Translations under genes and position numbers: made by a program
Origin: Candidatus Butyricimonas faecavium
GTDB lineage: Bacteria; Bacteroidota; Bacteroidia; Bacteroidales; Marinifilaceae
Assembly (NCBI GenBank): GCA_944321125.1
Contig: CALUKD010000010.1
Span: 1 to 64,000, forward strand
Reading direction: 5' to 3'
Length of the DNA stretch: 64,000 nt
Shown here: positions 16,808 to 24,405 of the stretch, in pieces
Numbering within the stretch: position 1 is the stretch's first letter
Layout: each line of letters begins with the position of its first letter
Notes under the pieces: generated by a model
The model's input: the letters and a program-made list of their open reading frames with translations, nothing else
Databases searched by the model: none
What the model was told of the DNA's origin: nothing

Positions 16808-17970
16808 AAATTTTATTTTTAACTTTTTATTTTGAACCGGATCTTTGTGCTGGGTCATTTCGTAATACACCGTTATTTCGAGAGTTATTACGCCAAATGG
16901 ATGAAAAAGATTGGATTCATGTGATTACGACACAACCGAATCGTTATCCTTCTTTTCATGTTGAGGGGCAAGCAAGGGAAATTAGTGGGAATTATAGGAT
17001 AGATAGGATTCGGATTCCGGAACACAAGAGTGGTTTTGTTGATCAAGCTTGTTCTTTTCGGGTGTTTTATAAAGAGGCGTTACGATTGGCGGGAAAAGAG
17101 CGTTATGATTTAGTGTATGCTTCTTCTTCAAGATTGTTTACTGCTTTTTTAGGCAGAAGAATTGCGGGAAAACAGGGTATTCCTTTGTATCTGGATATAC
17201 GAGACATTTTTGTTGATACGATTAAAGATGTGTTTCAGGAGAGGAAGATGATTCGGATTCCGGTCGGGATTTGTTTTGAATGGATTGAACGGTATACATT
17301 TTCGGGAGCAAAACATATTAATTTAGTTTCGGAAGGATTTAAAATATATTTCGAAAAATACAGAAAGCCTGTTTATTCGTATTTTACGAATGGAATAGAT
17401 GATATTTTTCTTGATGTCCCGAAGTCTAAGCGGCAAGCTGCAGAAGTGAAAGTGATTACATACGCCGGGAATATCGGGAGTGGACAAGGATTAGAAAAAG
17501 TGATCCCCATTGCGGCTAAAAAATTAGGAGATCGCTATTTTTTCAGGATTATCGGGGATGGTGGAATGAAGACATTATTGAGAGATCGGATAAAAGAATT
17601 GGGGGTTCGTAATGTGGAGTTGTTAGATCCGGTGTCAAGAGAAAAGTTGATAGGGTATTACAATGATTCTGATTTTCTGTTTTTGCATTTGAATGATTTG
17701 GAGGCATTTAAAAAAGTGCTTCCGTCGAAATTGTTTGAATATGCGGCATTTGATAAACCTATTATAGCGGGCGTTGGTGGTTATGCGAGCCAATTTATTC
17801 GAGAGAATTTGAGTAATTATATCTTGTTTGCACCAACTGATGTTGAGAGTATGGTGGAACAAATATTAAAATTTGATAGGGGGAATCAAGAACAGGGGGA
17901 TTTTGTTAACAAGTTTGCCCGGAAAAATATAATGAAAGAGATGGCACACTCTATTCTTGAGTGTCGTTAA
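16804..17970 (+). CDS. GT4 glycosyltransferase, WbuB-like
   Basis: 388 residues. The GT-B fold starts MKILFLTFYFEPDLCAGSFR, typical of the WbuB/FucNAc-transferase branch of GT4. TYAGNIGSGQGLEKVI near residue 218 and LPSKLFEYAAFDKPIIAG near 308-325 form the C-terminal donor-binding region. In related clusters this branch adds the second sugar, often an N-acetylated deoxyhexose, to the lipid-linked first sugar. It directly precedes the WbpV-like and WbpL-like genes, the same order as in Pseudomonas O-antigen loci. The ATGA overlap with the heparinase-like gene indicates translational coupling. The exact donor is not predictable. Confidence 0.85.
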   Translation: MKILFLTFYFEPDLCAGSFRNTPLFRELLRQMDEKDWIHVITTQPNRYPSFHVEGQAREISGNYRIDRIRIPEHKSGFVDQACSFRVFYKEALRLAGKERYDLVYASSSRLFTAFLGRRIAGKQGIPLYLDIRDIFVDTIKDVFQERKMIRIPVGICFEWIERYTFSGAKHINLVSEGFKIYFEKYRKPVYSYFTNGIDDIFLDVPKSKRQAAEVKVITYAGNIGSGQGLEKVIPIAAKKLGDRYFFRIIGDGGMKTLLRDRIKELGVRNVELLDPVSREKLIGYYNDSDFLFLHLNDLEAFKKVLPSKLFEYAAFDKPIIAGVGGYASQFIRENLSNYILFAPTDVESMVEQILKFDRGNQEQGDFVNKFARKNIMKEMAHSILECR

Positions 17971-17988
17971 TTTTATTAGTGTATATTT

Positions 17989-18948
17989 ATGAATATTCTT
18001 ATTACAGGGATCCACGGTTTCGTGGGTTCTAATCTTGTGTCATCCTTGAAAGATCGACATGTTTTTTATGGGTTGGATATTGTTGCCCCGGAAAAAGAGG
18101 GGGTAGCGAGGACGTATTCGTGGGAAGAATTGGAGGGAGTGGAAGGGATTGATGCAATCGTACATTTGGCAGGGAAGGCGCATGACACGAAAAATGAGGC
18201 GTTGGCGGAGACATATTTTACGATAAACACGGGATTAACACGGAAGGTATTTGATTTTTTCGTGAAGTCTTCGGCGAAGAAGTTTATTTTCTTTAGTTCA
18301 GTAAAGGCGGCAGCGGATTTCGTGGTGGGGGATAAGTTGACGGAGGAGGTGATCCCTACCCCGAAGGGGCCTTACGGGGAGAGTAAAATTGCAGCGGAGA
18401 ATTACATTCTAGAACAATTGAAAATTGCAAATGAAGAATTGCAAATGCAGGGGAAGCAGGTGTATATTTTGCGGCCTTGCATGATTCATGGGCCGGGGAA
18501 TAAGGGGAATTTGAATTTGCTGTATAGTGTGGTGAAGAAAGGGTTACCGTGGCCGTTGGGGGATTTCGAGAACAGAAGGTCGTTTACTTCGGTGGATAAT
18601 CTTTGTTACGTGGTGAATGGATTGATTGAAAAGGAGGTCCCGTCAGGGATTTATCACATGGCGGATGATGAGGCGTTGTCGACGAACGAGTTGATCCGGG
18701 AGATGTGTGAGGTGATGGGGAAGAAGGCGCATATTTGGCGGATGAATAAGGGGTTGATGAAGGAGTGTGCGGGGTTGGGGACGTTGTTGCATTTGCCGTT
18801 AAATTTAGAACGGTTGAAGAAATTGACGGAAAATTACGTGGTTTCGAATGAGAAGATCAAGCGGGCTTTGGGTATTGAGCGGATGCCGGTGACAGCAGTA
18901 GAGGGGCTGAGGAAAACGATAAGATCGTTTACTAATTGTAAATTTTAG
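17989..18948 (+). CDS. NAD-dependent sugar-nucleotide epimerase/reductase, WbpV-like (locus 1)
   Basis: 319 residues, an extended short-chain dehydrogenase with GIHGFVGSN at the N-terminus, a VHLAGKAHD motif, FSSVKA near 103 and YGESK (active-site Tyr and Lys) near 129. WbpV-type enzymes reduce the C4 keto group of UDP-4-keto-6-deoxy-GlcNAc to give UDP-FucNAc or UDP-QuiNAc. Pairing with the WbpL-like transferase gene downstream supports this. The keto precursor would come from a WbpM-like dehydratase. The membrane-bound one in this window is encoded at 41562. A similar gene (56640) is found in the same place in locus 2. The codon usage is strikingly G-rich. Confidence 0.85.
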   Translation: MNILITGIHGFVGSNLVSSLKDRHVFYGLDIVAPEKEGVARTYSWEELEGVEGIDAIVHLAGKAHDTKNEALAETYFTINTGLTRKVFDFFVKSSAKKFIFFSSVKAAADFVVGDKLTEEVIPTPKGPYGESKIAAENYILEQLKIANEELQMQGKQVYILRPCMIHGPGNKGNLNLLYSVVKKGLPWPLGDFENRRSFTSVDNLCYVVNGLIEKEVPSGIYHMADDEALSTNELIREMCEVMGKKAHIWRMNKGLMKECAGLGTLLHLPLNLERLKKLTENYVVSNEKIKRALGIERMPVTAVEGLRKTIRSFTNCKF

Positions 18949-19046
18949 ATTTTAAATTGAGCGATTTTCGATTAGCTGATTGTTGAATTGTAGGATCATT
19001 CTATTTCGGAATGCTTTTATCTTTTAGTTTTTAACTTTTAGTTTCC

Positions 19047-20003
19047 ATGTTATATTATTTGGTGGTGTTTGTGGTACTACTGGGGGTGGAGTTGCTCTAT
19101 TTTCGGGTAGCAAATCATTTTAATATTATTGATAAGCCGAATGAGAGGAGTTCTCACACGAGGATTACGCTACGGGGAGGGGGGATTGTGTTTTACGTGG
19201 GGGCCTTGGTTTATTTTGTTGCTAGTGGGTTTAGTTTCCCTTGGTTTATGTTGGGGTTGACATTGATTGCCGGGGTGAGTTTTGTGGATGATGTGCGGTC
19301 CGTGACGCAACGAGTGAGGTTGGTGGTACATTTTGTGGCGATGTTATTGATGTTTTACCAATGGGGAATGGTATCGTTGCCTTGGTGGTACGTGGTGGTG
19401 GCTTTGGTTGTCTGCACGGGGATCATTAATGCTTACAATTTCATGGATGGAATTAACGGGATTACGGGAGGATATAGTTTGGTGGTGTTGGGGGGATTGG
19501 CGTACGTGAACGGATGGGTTGTTTCTTTTGTTGACGAGAGGATGATCTACACGATGATGGTGGCGGTGTTGGTATTTGATGGGTTTAATTTCAGGCGAAA
19601 AGCGAAGTGTTTTGCCGGGGATGTGGGGGCAGTGAGTATTGCTTTTGTGATTTTGTTTTTACTAGGGCGGTTGATTCTGGAAACGGGGGATTGGAGTTAT
19701 ATTATATTTTTGGCGGTTTACGGGGTGGATAGTGTACTGACAATCATACATCGGTTGATGTTACATGAGAATATCGGGTTACCGCATCGGAAGCATATGT
19801 ACCAGTTGATGGCGAATGAATTGGAGATACCTCATGTGGTGGTTTCTTTGGCGTATATGGGGGTGCAAGCCCTGATAGTAGCGGTTTATCTAGCTATGCC
19901 GGGAATGCATTATGCCTGTTTTGGAGGAAGTGTTGCCGTATTGGGGATTGGGTACGTGCTGTTTATGAGAAAGTATTTCAAGTTACACTTGGTGGTGAAG
20001 TGA
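19047..20003 (+). CDS. Initiating phosphoglycosyltransferase, WbpL/WecA-like (locus 1)
   Basis: 318 residues with about ten membrane helices of the MraY/WecA family. DERSSHTRIT-type N-terminus (NERSSHTRITLRGGG), VDDVRSVTQ near 88, AYNFMDGINGITGG near 130-143 and AGDVGAVS near 189 carry the conserved catalytic Asp/Asn residues. HRKHMYQ near 248 is the cytoplasmic His-containing loop. It transfers a HexNAc-1-phosphate (probably FucNAc or QuiNAc, by analogy with WbpL) to undecaprenyl phosphate and starts repeat-unit synthesis. A 98-nt AT-rich spacer separates it from the epimerase gene. It is the last gene of locus 1 and is followed by a terminator. The locus 2 protein encoded at 57539 is a close paralogue. 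Confidence 0.9.
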   Translation: MLYYLVVFVVLLGVELLYFRVANHFNIIDKPNERSSHTRITLRGGGIVFYVGALVYFVASGFSFPWFMLGLTLIAGVSFVDDVRSVTQRVRLVVHFVAMLLMFYQWGMVSLPWWYVVVALVVCTGIINAYNFMDGINGITGGYSLVVLGGLAYVNGWVVSFVDERMIYTMMVAVLVFDGFNFRRKAKCFAGDVGAVSIAFVILFLLGRLILETGDWSYIIFLAVYGVDSVLTIIHRLMLHENIGLPHRKHMYQLMANELEIPHVVVSLAYMGVQALIVAVYLAMPGMHYACFGGSVAVLGIGYVLFMRKYFKLHLVVK

Positions 20004-20029
20004 TTTGAAATTTTATATAAAAGAATTGG

Positions 20030-20054
20030 GCCTCGGAAATACCGGGGCTTTTTT
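20030..20054 (+). terminator. Rho-independent terminator ending locus 1
   Basis: GCCTCGG (20030-20036) pairs with CCGGGGC (20042-20048), one T-G wobble, around a 5-nt loop, followed by a run of six T. It lies 27 nt after the stop of the initiating transferase gene. Confidence 0.8.
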
Positions 20055-20086
20055 GTTTATAGGTATATTGCTTGTCTGCATATGCG

Positions 20087-20164
20087 ATGAAATTCGAGAG
20101 TAATTCCGAAAAAGTTGAAGAATTTTTGGAATTGATTCCGAAAAAGTTGAAGAATTTTTGGAAT
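20087..20164 (+). CDS. 26-codon upstream reading frame ahead of the ATPase (possible out-of-phase N-terminal extension)
   Basis: ATG at 20087 opens a 26-codon frame that runs through the 32-bp tandem repeat and stops at 20165-20167. If one 32-bp repeat unit were removed, this frame would join the ATPase frame without a stop, reading through LELIPKKLYFWEKYRAIM into MIKRKL. In the present sequence the two are out of phase. Whether it is translated is unknown. Confidence 0.35.
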
Positions 20165-20181
20165 TGATTCCGAAAAAGTTG
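20103..20181 (+). repeat. 32-bp tandem repeat, about 2.5 copies
   Basis: ATTCCGAAAAAG begins units at 20103, 20135 and 20167, giving a 32-bp period. The first two units are identical, and the third matches for 15 nt and then diverges. The unit length is not a multiple of three, so changes in copy number shift the upstream reading frame relative to the ATPase gene at 20209. Confidence 0.9.
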
Positions 20182-20208
20182 TATTTTTGGGAAAAATATA
20201 GAGCAATC

Positions 20209-21336
20209 ATGATCAAACGAAAGTTACAGGATATTATAGAAAAGAGGCTTTTTGATGGTAAGGCGATATTGTTAATGGGCCCTAGGCAGGTTGGGAAAAC
20301 AACTTTATTGAAAGAGCTTTTTGAAGGCCGGGAGGATGTTATGTGGCTAAATGGCGATGAGTTGGATGTACAAGCGTTGTTTGAAGGGGTTTCGGCAACT
20401 CGTTTAAAGGCAATGTTTGGTCGTAAAAAGATTGTCATTATTGATGAAGCTCAACGAATTCCTGATATAGGTTTACGTTTGAAGTTGGTGACGGATCAGA
20501 TAAAAGGTATACAATTAATCGCTACAGGAAGTTCTGCATTTGAATTGGCGACCAAAACGGGAGAACCTTTGACCGGGAGGAAATGGGAATACAGGATGTA
20601 CCCGTTGTCTTTTGGCGAAATGGTTGATGAGCATGGATTATTGGAGGAGAAAAGGATGATCCCACATCGTCTGATCTTTGGTTATTATCCAGAAGTCGTG
20701 ATGTGTCCGGGAGAAGAACGGGAGATTTTAAGATTATTGTCTGATAGTTATTTGTATAAAGATGTATTGATGTCGGATCAAATCAATAAGCCTGATAACT
20801 TGGTCAAGTTATTACAGGCTCTTGCTTTTCAGGTGGGTAGTCAAGTTTCTTACAATGAATTGGCACAATTATGTAGTCTGGATTCAAAAACAGTGGAGAA
20901 GTATGTTATTTTATTGGAACAGTCTTATGTTATCTTTCGGTTGAATTCTTTTAGTCGGAATTTAAGGAATGAGTTGAAAACCAGTAAGAAAATATACTTC
21001 TATGATAATGGTATCAGGAATGCTTTAATTGCCAATTTTAATCAAATTGAGGCACGAACTGATCGAGGTGCTTTGTGGGAAAACTTTTTAATATCAGAAA
21101 GAAAAAAGTTTTTGGAGTATAATCGTTTGTGGGGAAATTCATGGTTTTGGCGAACAAAAGAACAAAAGGAGATTGATTTGGTCGAGGAACGAGATGGGAA
21201 AATTACAGGGTATGAATTTAAATGGAACCCTGACCAAAAGGTGAAAATTCCTCGTTTGTTTTTGGATTCATACGAGAATAGCGACTTCCAAGTGATACAT
21301 CGGGATAATTGTGATTCGTTTTTGCTTGAATATTGA
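20209..21336 (+). CDS. AAA-family ATPase with DUF4143 C-terminal domain
   Basis: 375 residues from the ATG at 20209 (MIKRKLQDII), the usual start of the family. Walker A is GPRQVGKTTL (about 21-30), Walker B KIVIIDEAQR (about 83-92), and a sensor-like GSSAFEL lies near 117. The C-terminal DUF4143 part contains IDLVEERDGKITGYEFKW, which resembles a PD-(D/E)XK nuclease core. The biological role of these ATPases is not established; they are frequent in accessory regions. The frame is open upstream to a TTG at 20158, reading through the tandem repeat. A broken relative lies at 44057-44304 in locus 2. Confidence 0.88.
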   Translation: MIKRKLQDIIEKRLFDGKAILLMGPRQVGKTTLLKELFEGREDVMWLNGDELDVQALFEGVSATRLKAMFGRKKIVIIDEAQRIPDIGLRLKLVTDQIKGIQLIATGSSAFELATKTGEPLTGRKWEYRMYPLSFGEMVDEHGLLEEKRMIPHRLIFGYYPEVVMCPGEEREILRLLSDSYLYKDVLMSDQINKPDNLVKLLQALAFQVGSQVSYNELAQLCSLDSKTVEKYVILLEQSYVIFRLNSFSRNLRNELKTSKKIYFYDNGIRNALIANFNQIEARTDRGALWENFLISERKKFLEYNRLWGNSWFWRTKEQKEIDLVEERDGKITGYEFKWNPDQKVKIPRLFLDSYENSDFQVIHRDNCDSFLLEY

Positions 21337-21357
21337 GGTTTGTTGGTTGAAGAGGAG

Positions 21358-21383
21358 CGTGATTCAGAAAATTCTGAGTCATG
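21358..21383 (+). other. Hairpin 3' of the ATPase gene
   Basis: A stem of about 12 bp with two G-T wobbles (GATTCAGAA at 21361-21369 with TTCTGAGTC at 21372-21380, extended on both sides) and a 2-nt loop lies 21 nt after the ATPase stop. No U-tract follows, so it may be an RNA stabiliser or a weak terminator. The rest of 21384-21683 has no gene that I can support. Confidence 0.35.
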
Positions 21384-21617
21384 AAATCAGTAGGATTATA
21401 TTGATATAGCCTATTGATCAGGGTATCTTTGCTTTGATGAGATGTTGGTATATGTTTTTGCCACGACGGTTACGGGAAAAAGAACTTCGAGAACGTTGGC
21501 AATAAACATGGAATAGGTTATGGGTAAGTTGATCGTATTCATGCTAGGGGGAAAATAAGGTGATATTATACGAGAAAGGGGTATTTCGGTGAAGAATATG
21601 AATGACACGGATGTGTG

Positions 21618-21635
21618 TTGCACAAAGTTGTGCAA
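21618..21635. other. Perfect inverted repeat upstream of birA
   Basis: TTGCACAA at 21618-21625 is mirrored by TTGTGCAA at 21628-21635 with a 2-nt centre, 48 nt before the birA start. It could be an operator or a small hairpin. It does not resemble the known BirA operator (TTGTAAACC-type), and this BirA has no DNA-binding domain. Confidence 0.35.
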
Positions 21636-21683
21636 TTGGGTGGAAAAAGTTACTTTTGGCTTGAAAAAATAAATGTGGTAAGT

Positions 21684-22430
21684 ATGATACAAGAATATCA
21701 AGTTAGTGGTTTTCGGGTGAGAGAGTACGAGGAGTTGGCGTCCACGAACACGGAAGCGGAACGTGTGGGATGGGACGAGTTGGAAGATAAAATGGTGATT
21801 TTAACGTATAGGCAAACACAAGGCCGGGGACAGGTCGGTAATCATTGGGAAAGTGAACCGGAGAAGAATATATCCATGACAGTGGTGTTTAAGCCGTGGG
21901 AGTTACCTGCGGGGCAACAGTTTGCGGTGTCTATGGTGATTGCTTTGGGGGCTTATGATTTTATATCCCGTTATGTGAACGAGTGTTCCGTGAAGTGGCC
22001 AAATGATATTTATGTGGGGAATCGGAAAATTTCCGGGATATTGATCGAGCATACTATCATGGGGTGTTACGTGGGAGGGTCTTTGTGTGGCATAGGGGTA
22101 AATGTTAATCAGGAACGTTTCTTGTCAGATGCACCGAATCCGGTTTCCTTGTTTCAGTTGATCGGTGAGGAAATCCCTGTGGATCGGGCGTTGGAGGAGT
22201 TGTTGGATTATATTGGGAGACGCTACGAATCGATACAGGATTACGAGGGGTTGAAACGTGATTTTTTGAGAGTACTGTATCGCCGGGAGGGAGTGTACGA
22301 GTGGGAGGATGAAGTGGGGATGTTCCGGGCATCGATTCGGGGAATGAACGAATTCGGACAATTGTTGTTGGAAGATGAGGAGGGGAGGGTACGAGTGTAT
22401 GGTTTTAAGGAAATCACCTATAAATTTTAG
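21684..22430 (+). CDS. birA: Biotin--[acetyl-CoA-carboxylase] ligase
   Basis: 248 residues from the ATG at 21684 (MIQEYQVSGF); the frame is open to 21615 but the extra residues do not look like the family. LASTNTEAER, the biotinyl-AMP loop GRGQVGNHWESE, KWPNDIYVGNRKISGILIE and GIGVNVNQ are the signatures of the catalytic BPL domain. It attaches biotin to the biotin carboxyl carrier protein. The N-terminal winged-helix domain of E. coli BirA is missing, so this is a group I ligase without repressor function. Confidence 0.93.
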   Translation: MIQEYQVSGFRVREYEELASTNTEAERVGWDELEDKMVILTYRQTQGRGQVGNHWESEPEKNISMTVVFKPWELPAGQQFAVSMVIALGAYDFISRYVNECSVKWPNDIYVGNRKISGILIEHTIMGCYVGGSLCGIGVNVNQERFLSDAPNPVSLFQLIGEEIPVDRALEELLDYIGRRYESIQDYEGLKRDFLRVLYRREGVYEWEDEVGMFRASIRGMNEFGQLLLEDEEGRVRVYGFKEITYKF

Positions 22431-22522
22431 ATTTATGATTTACGTTTTGTGATTTTAAATTTTAAATTTTAGATTTTAAATTGCGGAGTTTTGATTATTT
22501 TTGTGCAAAACAAGAGTAACTT
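22430..22522 (+). promoter_or_regulatory. Intergenic spacer with AT-rich repeat and parE promoter
   Basis: Several degenerate copies of a TTTTAGATTTTAAATT-like unit fill 22430-22484. TATTTTTG at 22496-22503 matches the Bacteroidetes -7 element and lies 20 nt before the parE start codon. No clear -33 box was found. Confidence 0.45.
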
Positions 22523-24355
22523 ATGGTAGAGAATTATTCGGAGGATTCTATTCGGACGTTGGACTGGAGGGAACATATACGCTTGCGCCCCGGTATGTAT
22601 ATCGGAAAATTGGGGGATGGAGCGGCAATGGACGATGGAATATATATATTGGTTAAAGAGGTGGTGGATAATAGTATTGACGAGTTCGCAATGGGAGCGG
22701 GGAACGAGATTGTTATCAAGGTGGAGGAACGAACGGTTTCGGTACGGGATTTCGGACGAGGAATTCCATTGGGAAAATTGATTGATGTGGCATCGAAGAT
22801 GAACACGGGGGCTAAATATGATTCCGAGGCTTTTAAAAAGTCCGTGGGGTTGAATGGGGTAGGTATAAAAGCAGTGAATGCTCTTTCCGAGAGTTTTATT
22901 ATCCAGTCTTTCCGGGATGGGGAGACAAAACGGGTGCGGTTTAATAAGGCTCTGATCGTGGAAAATCAGGAAGTGGTACCGACCGCGGAACCGAATGGTA
23001 CATTGGTGACGTTTGTCGCTGACAAGGAGTTGTTCGGTAACTACCATTATATCATGGATTATCTGGAGGCCATGTTCAAGAACTACGTGTTTTTGAATTC
23101 CGGGTTGACTATTAATTTTAACGGTCAGAAATTGCACTCCAAAAGAGGGTTGTATGACCTGTTGTCGGAGAATATGAGTGGTGAGGGATTGTATCCGATC
23201 ATTCATTTGAAGGGGAATGATATAGAGATGGCGATGACGCACGGACGGCAATACGGGGAAGAGTATTACTCTTTCGTGAACGGTCAGCACACGACACAAG
23301 GAGGAACACACTTGGTTGCTTTTCGGGAAGCCGTGGTGAAAACGATCCGTGATTTTTACAAGAAAGATTTTGATTTGGCCGATATTCGAACTTCGATTAT
23401 TGCGGCGATCAGCATAAAAGTACAGGAACCGATGTTTGAGTCGCAGACAAAAACGAAGTTGGGTTCCAAAGATATAGCTCCGGGGGGGCCTTCGGTGCGT
23501 AATTTTATTTTTGATTTCGTGACCAAGGAGTTGGATAACTATCTGCACCGGAATCCGGACACGGCAGAATTGTTGTTACGCAAAATTGTCGAAACGGAAA
23601 AGGAACGGAAAGCGATGTCCGGCATCCAGAAGATCGCCAGAGAACGGGCCAAGCAGGTGAGCTTACACAATCGAAAGTTGCGGGATTGTCGGGTGCATTT
23701 CAATTCCAACCATGAACGGAAGACGGAATCGTCGATATTCATTACCGAGGGAGACTCTGCCAGTGGGTCTATCACGAAGTCGCGGGATGTGAACACGCAG
23801 GCGGTGTTTAGCTTGCGGGGTAAACCGTTGAATTCTTATGGGTTGACCAAGAAGATCGTGTACGAAAACGAGGAGTTTAATCTTTTGCAGGCAGCCTTGA
23901 ATATTGAGAATGGAATAGAGGAATTACGTTATAATAATATCATTATCGCTACGGATGCGGATGTGGACGGGATGCACATCCGGTTATTACTGTTGACTTT
24001 CTTTTTGCAGTTTTTCCCGGATGTAGTACGGTCGGGGCATTTGTACATTTTGCAGACCCCGTTGTTCCGGGTGCGAAATAAGAAAGAGACTCGCTATTGT
24101 TATTCTGATGCGGAACGGGAGAAGGCGATCAAGCAGTTGGGACCGAAACCGGAGATTACGCGTTTTAAAGGTTTGGGGGAGATCTCTCCAGATGAATTCG
24201 GTGGATTTATCGGGAAAGACATCCGTTTAGAACCGGTGCGCATGACGAAACAGGATCCGATAGGTACGATTCTATCTTATTATATGGGAAAGAACACGAA
24301 TGAGCGGCAAGATTTTATTATAGATAATTTGTACGTGGAAAAGGATGAAATCTAA
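22523..24355 (+). CDS. parE: DNA topoisomerase IV subunit B
   Basis: 610 residues, shorter than GyrB and typical of Bacteroidetes ParE. The GHKL ATPase domain has [10 protein letters not shown] (about 47-56) and DFGRGIPLG. The transducer has QTKTKLGS. The TOPRIM domain has [11 protein letters not shown] (about 405-415) and [11 protein letters not shown] (about 477-487) with the metal-binding acidic residues. Together with the ParC encoded 50 nt downstream it forms the enzyme that decatenates daughter chromosomes. The long minus-strand frame inside it (22469-23548) is a shadow. Confidence 0.95.
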   Translation: MVENYSEDSIRTLDWREHIRLRPGMYIGKLGDGAAMDDGIYILVKEVVDNSIDEFAMGAGNEIVIKVEERTVSVRDFGRGIPLGKLIDVASKMNTGAKYDSEAFKKSVGLNGVGIKAVNALSESFIIQSFRDGETKRVRFNKALIVENQEVVPTAEPNGTLVTFVADKELFGNYHYIMDYLEAMFKNYVFLNSGLTINFNGQKLHSKRGLYDLLSENMSGEGLYPIIHLKGNDIEMAMTHGRQYGEEYYSFVNGQHTTQGGTHLVAFREAVVKTIRDFYKKDFDLADIRTSIIAAISIKVQEPMFESQTKTKLGSKDIAPGGPSVRNFIFDFVTKELDNYLHRNPDTAELLLRKIVETEKERKAMSGIQKIARERAKQVSLHNRKLRDCRVHFNSNHERKTESSIFITEGDSASGSITKSRDVNTQAVFSLRGKPLNSYGLTKKIVYENEEFNLLQAALNIENGIEELRYNNIIIATDADVDGMHIRLLLLTFFLQFFPDVVRSGHLYILQTPLFRVRNKKETRYCYSDAEREKAIKQLGPKPEITRFKGLGEISPDEFGGFIGKDIRLEPVRMTKQDPIGTILSYYMGKNTNERQDFIIDNLYVEKDEI

Positions 24356-24405
24356 CCATTTTATGATTTTAGATTTTAGATTGCAACTTTCAATATTCAA
24401 TTAAT

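Noticed and set aside
20103-20181. CRISPR-like array
   Set aside because: The 32-bp units are directly adjacent with no spacers and there are no cas genes; it is a simple tandem repeat.
21618-21635. BirA operator
   Set aside because: The palindrome does not match the known operator sequence and this BirA lacks the DNA-binding domain.
22469-23548. 359-codon minus-strand frame opposite parE
   Set aside because: It lies wholly within the conserved parE frame, is rich in residues typical of antisense translation, and matches no family.
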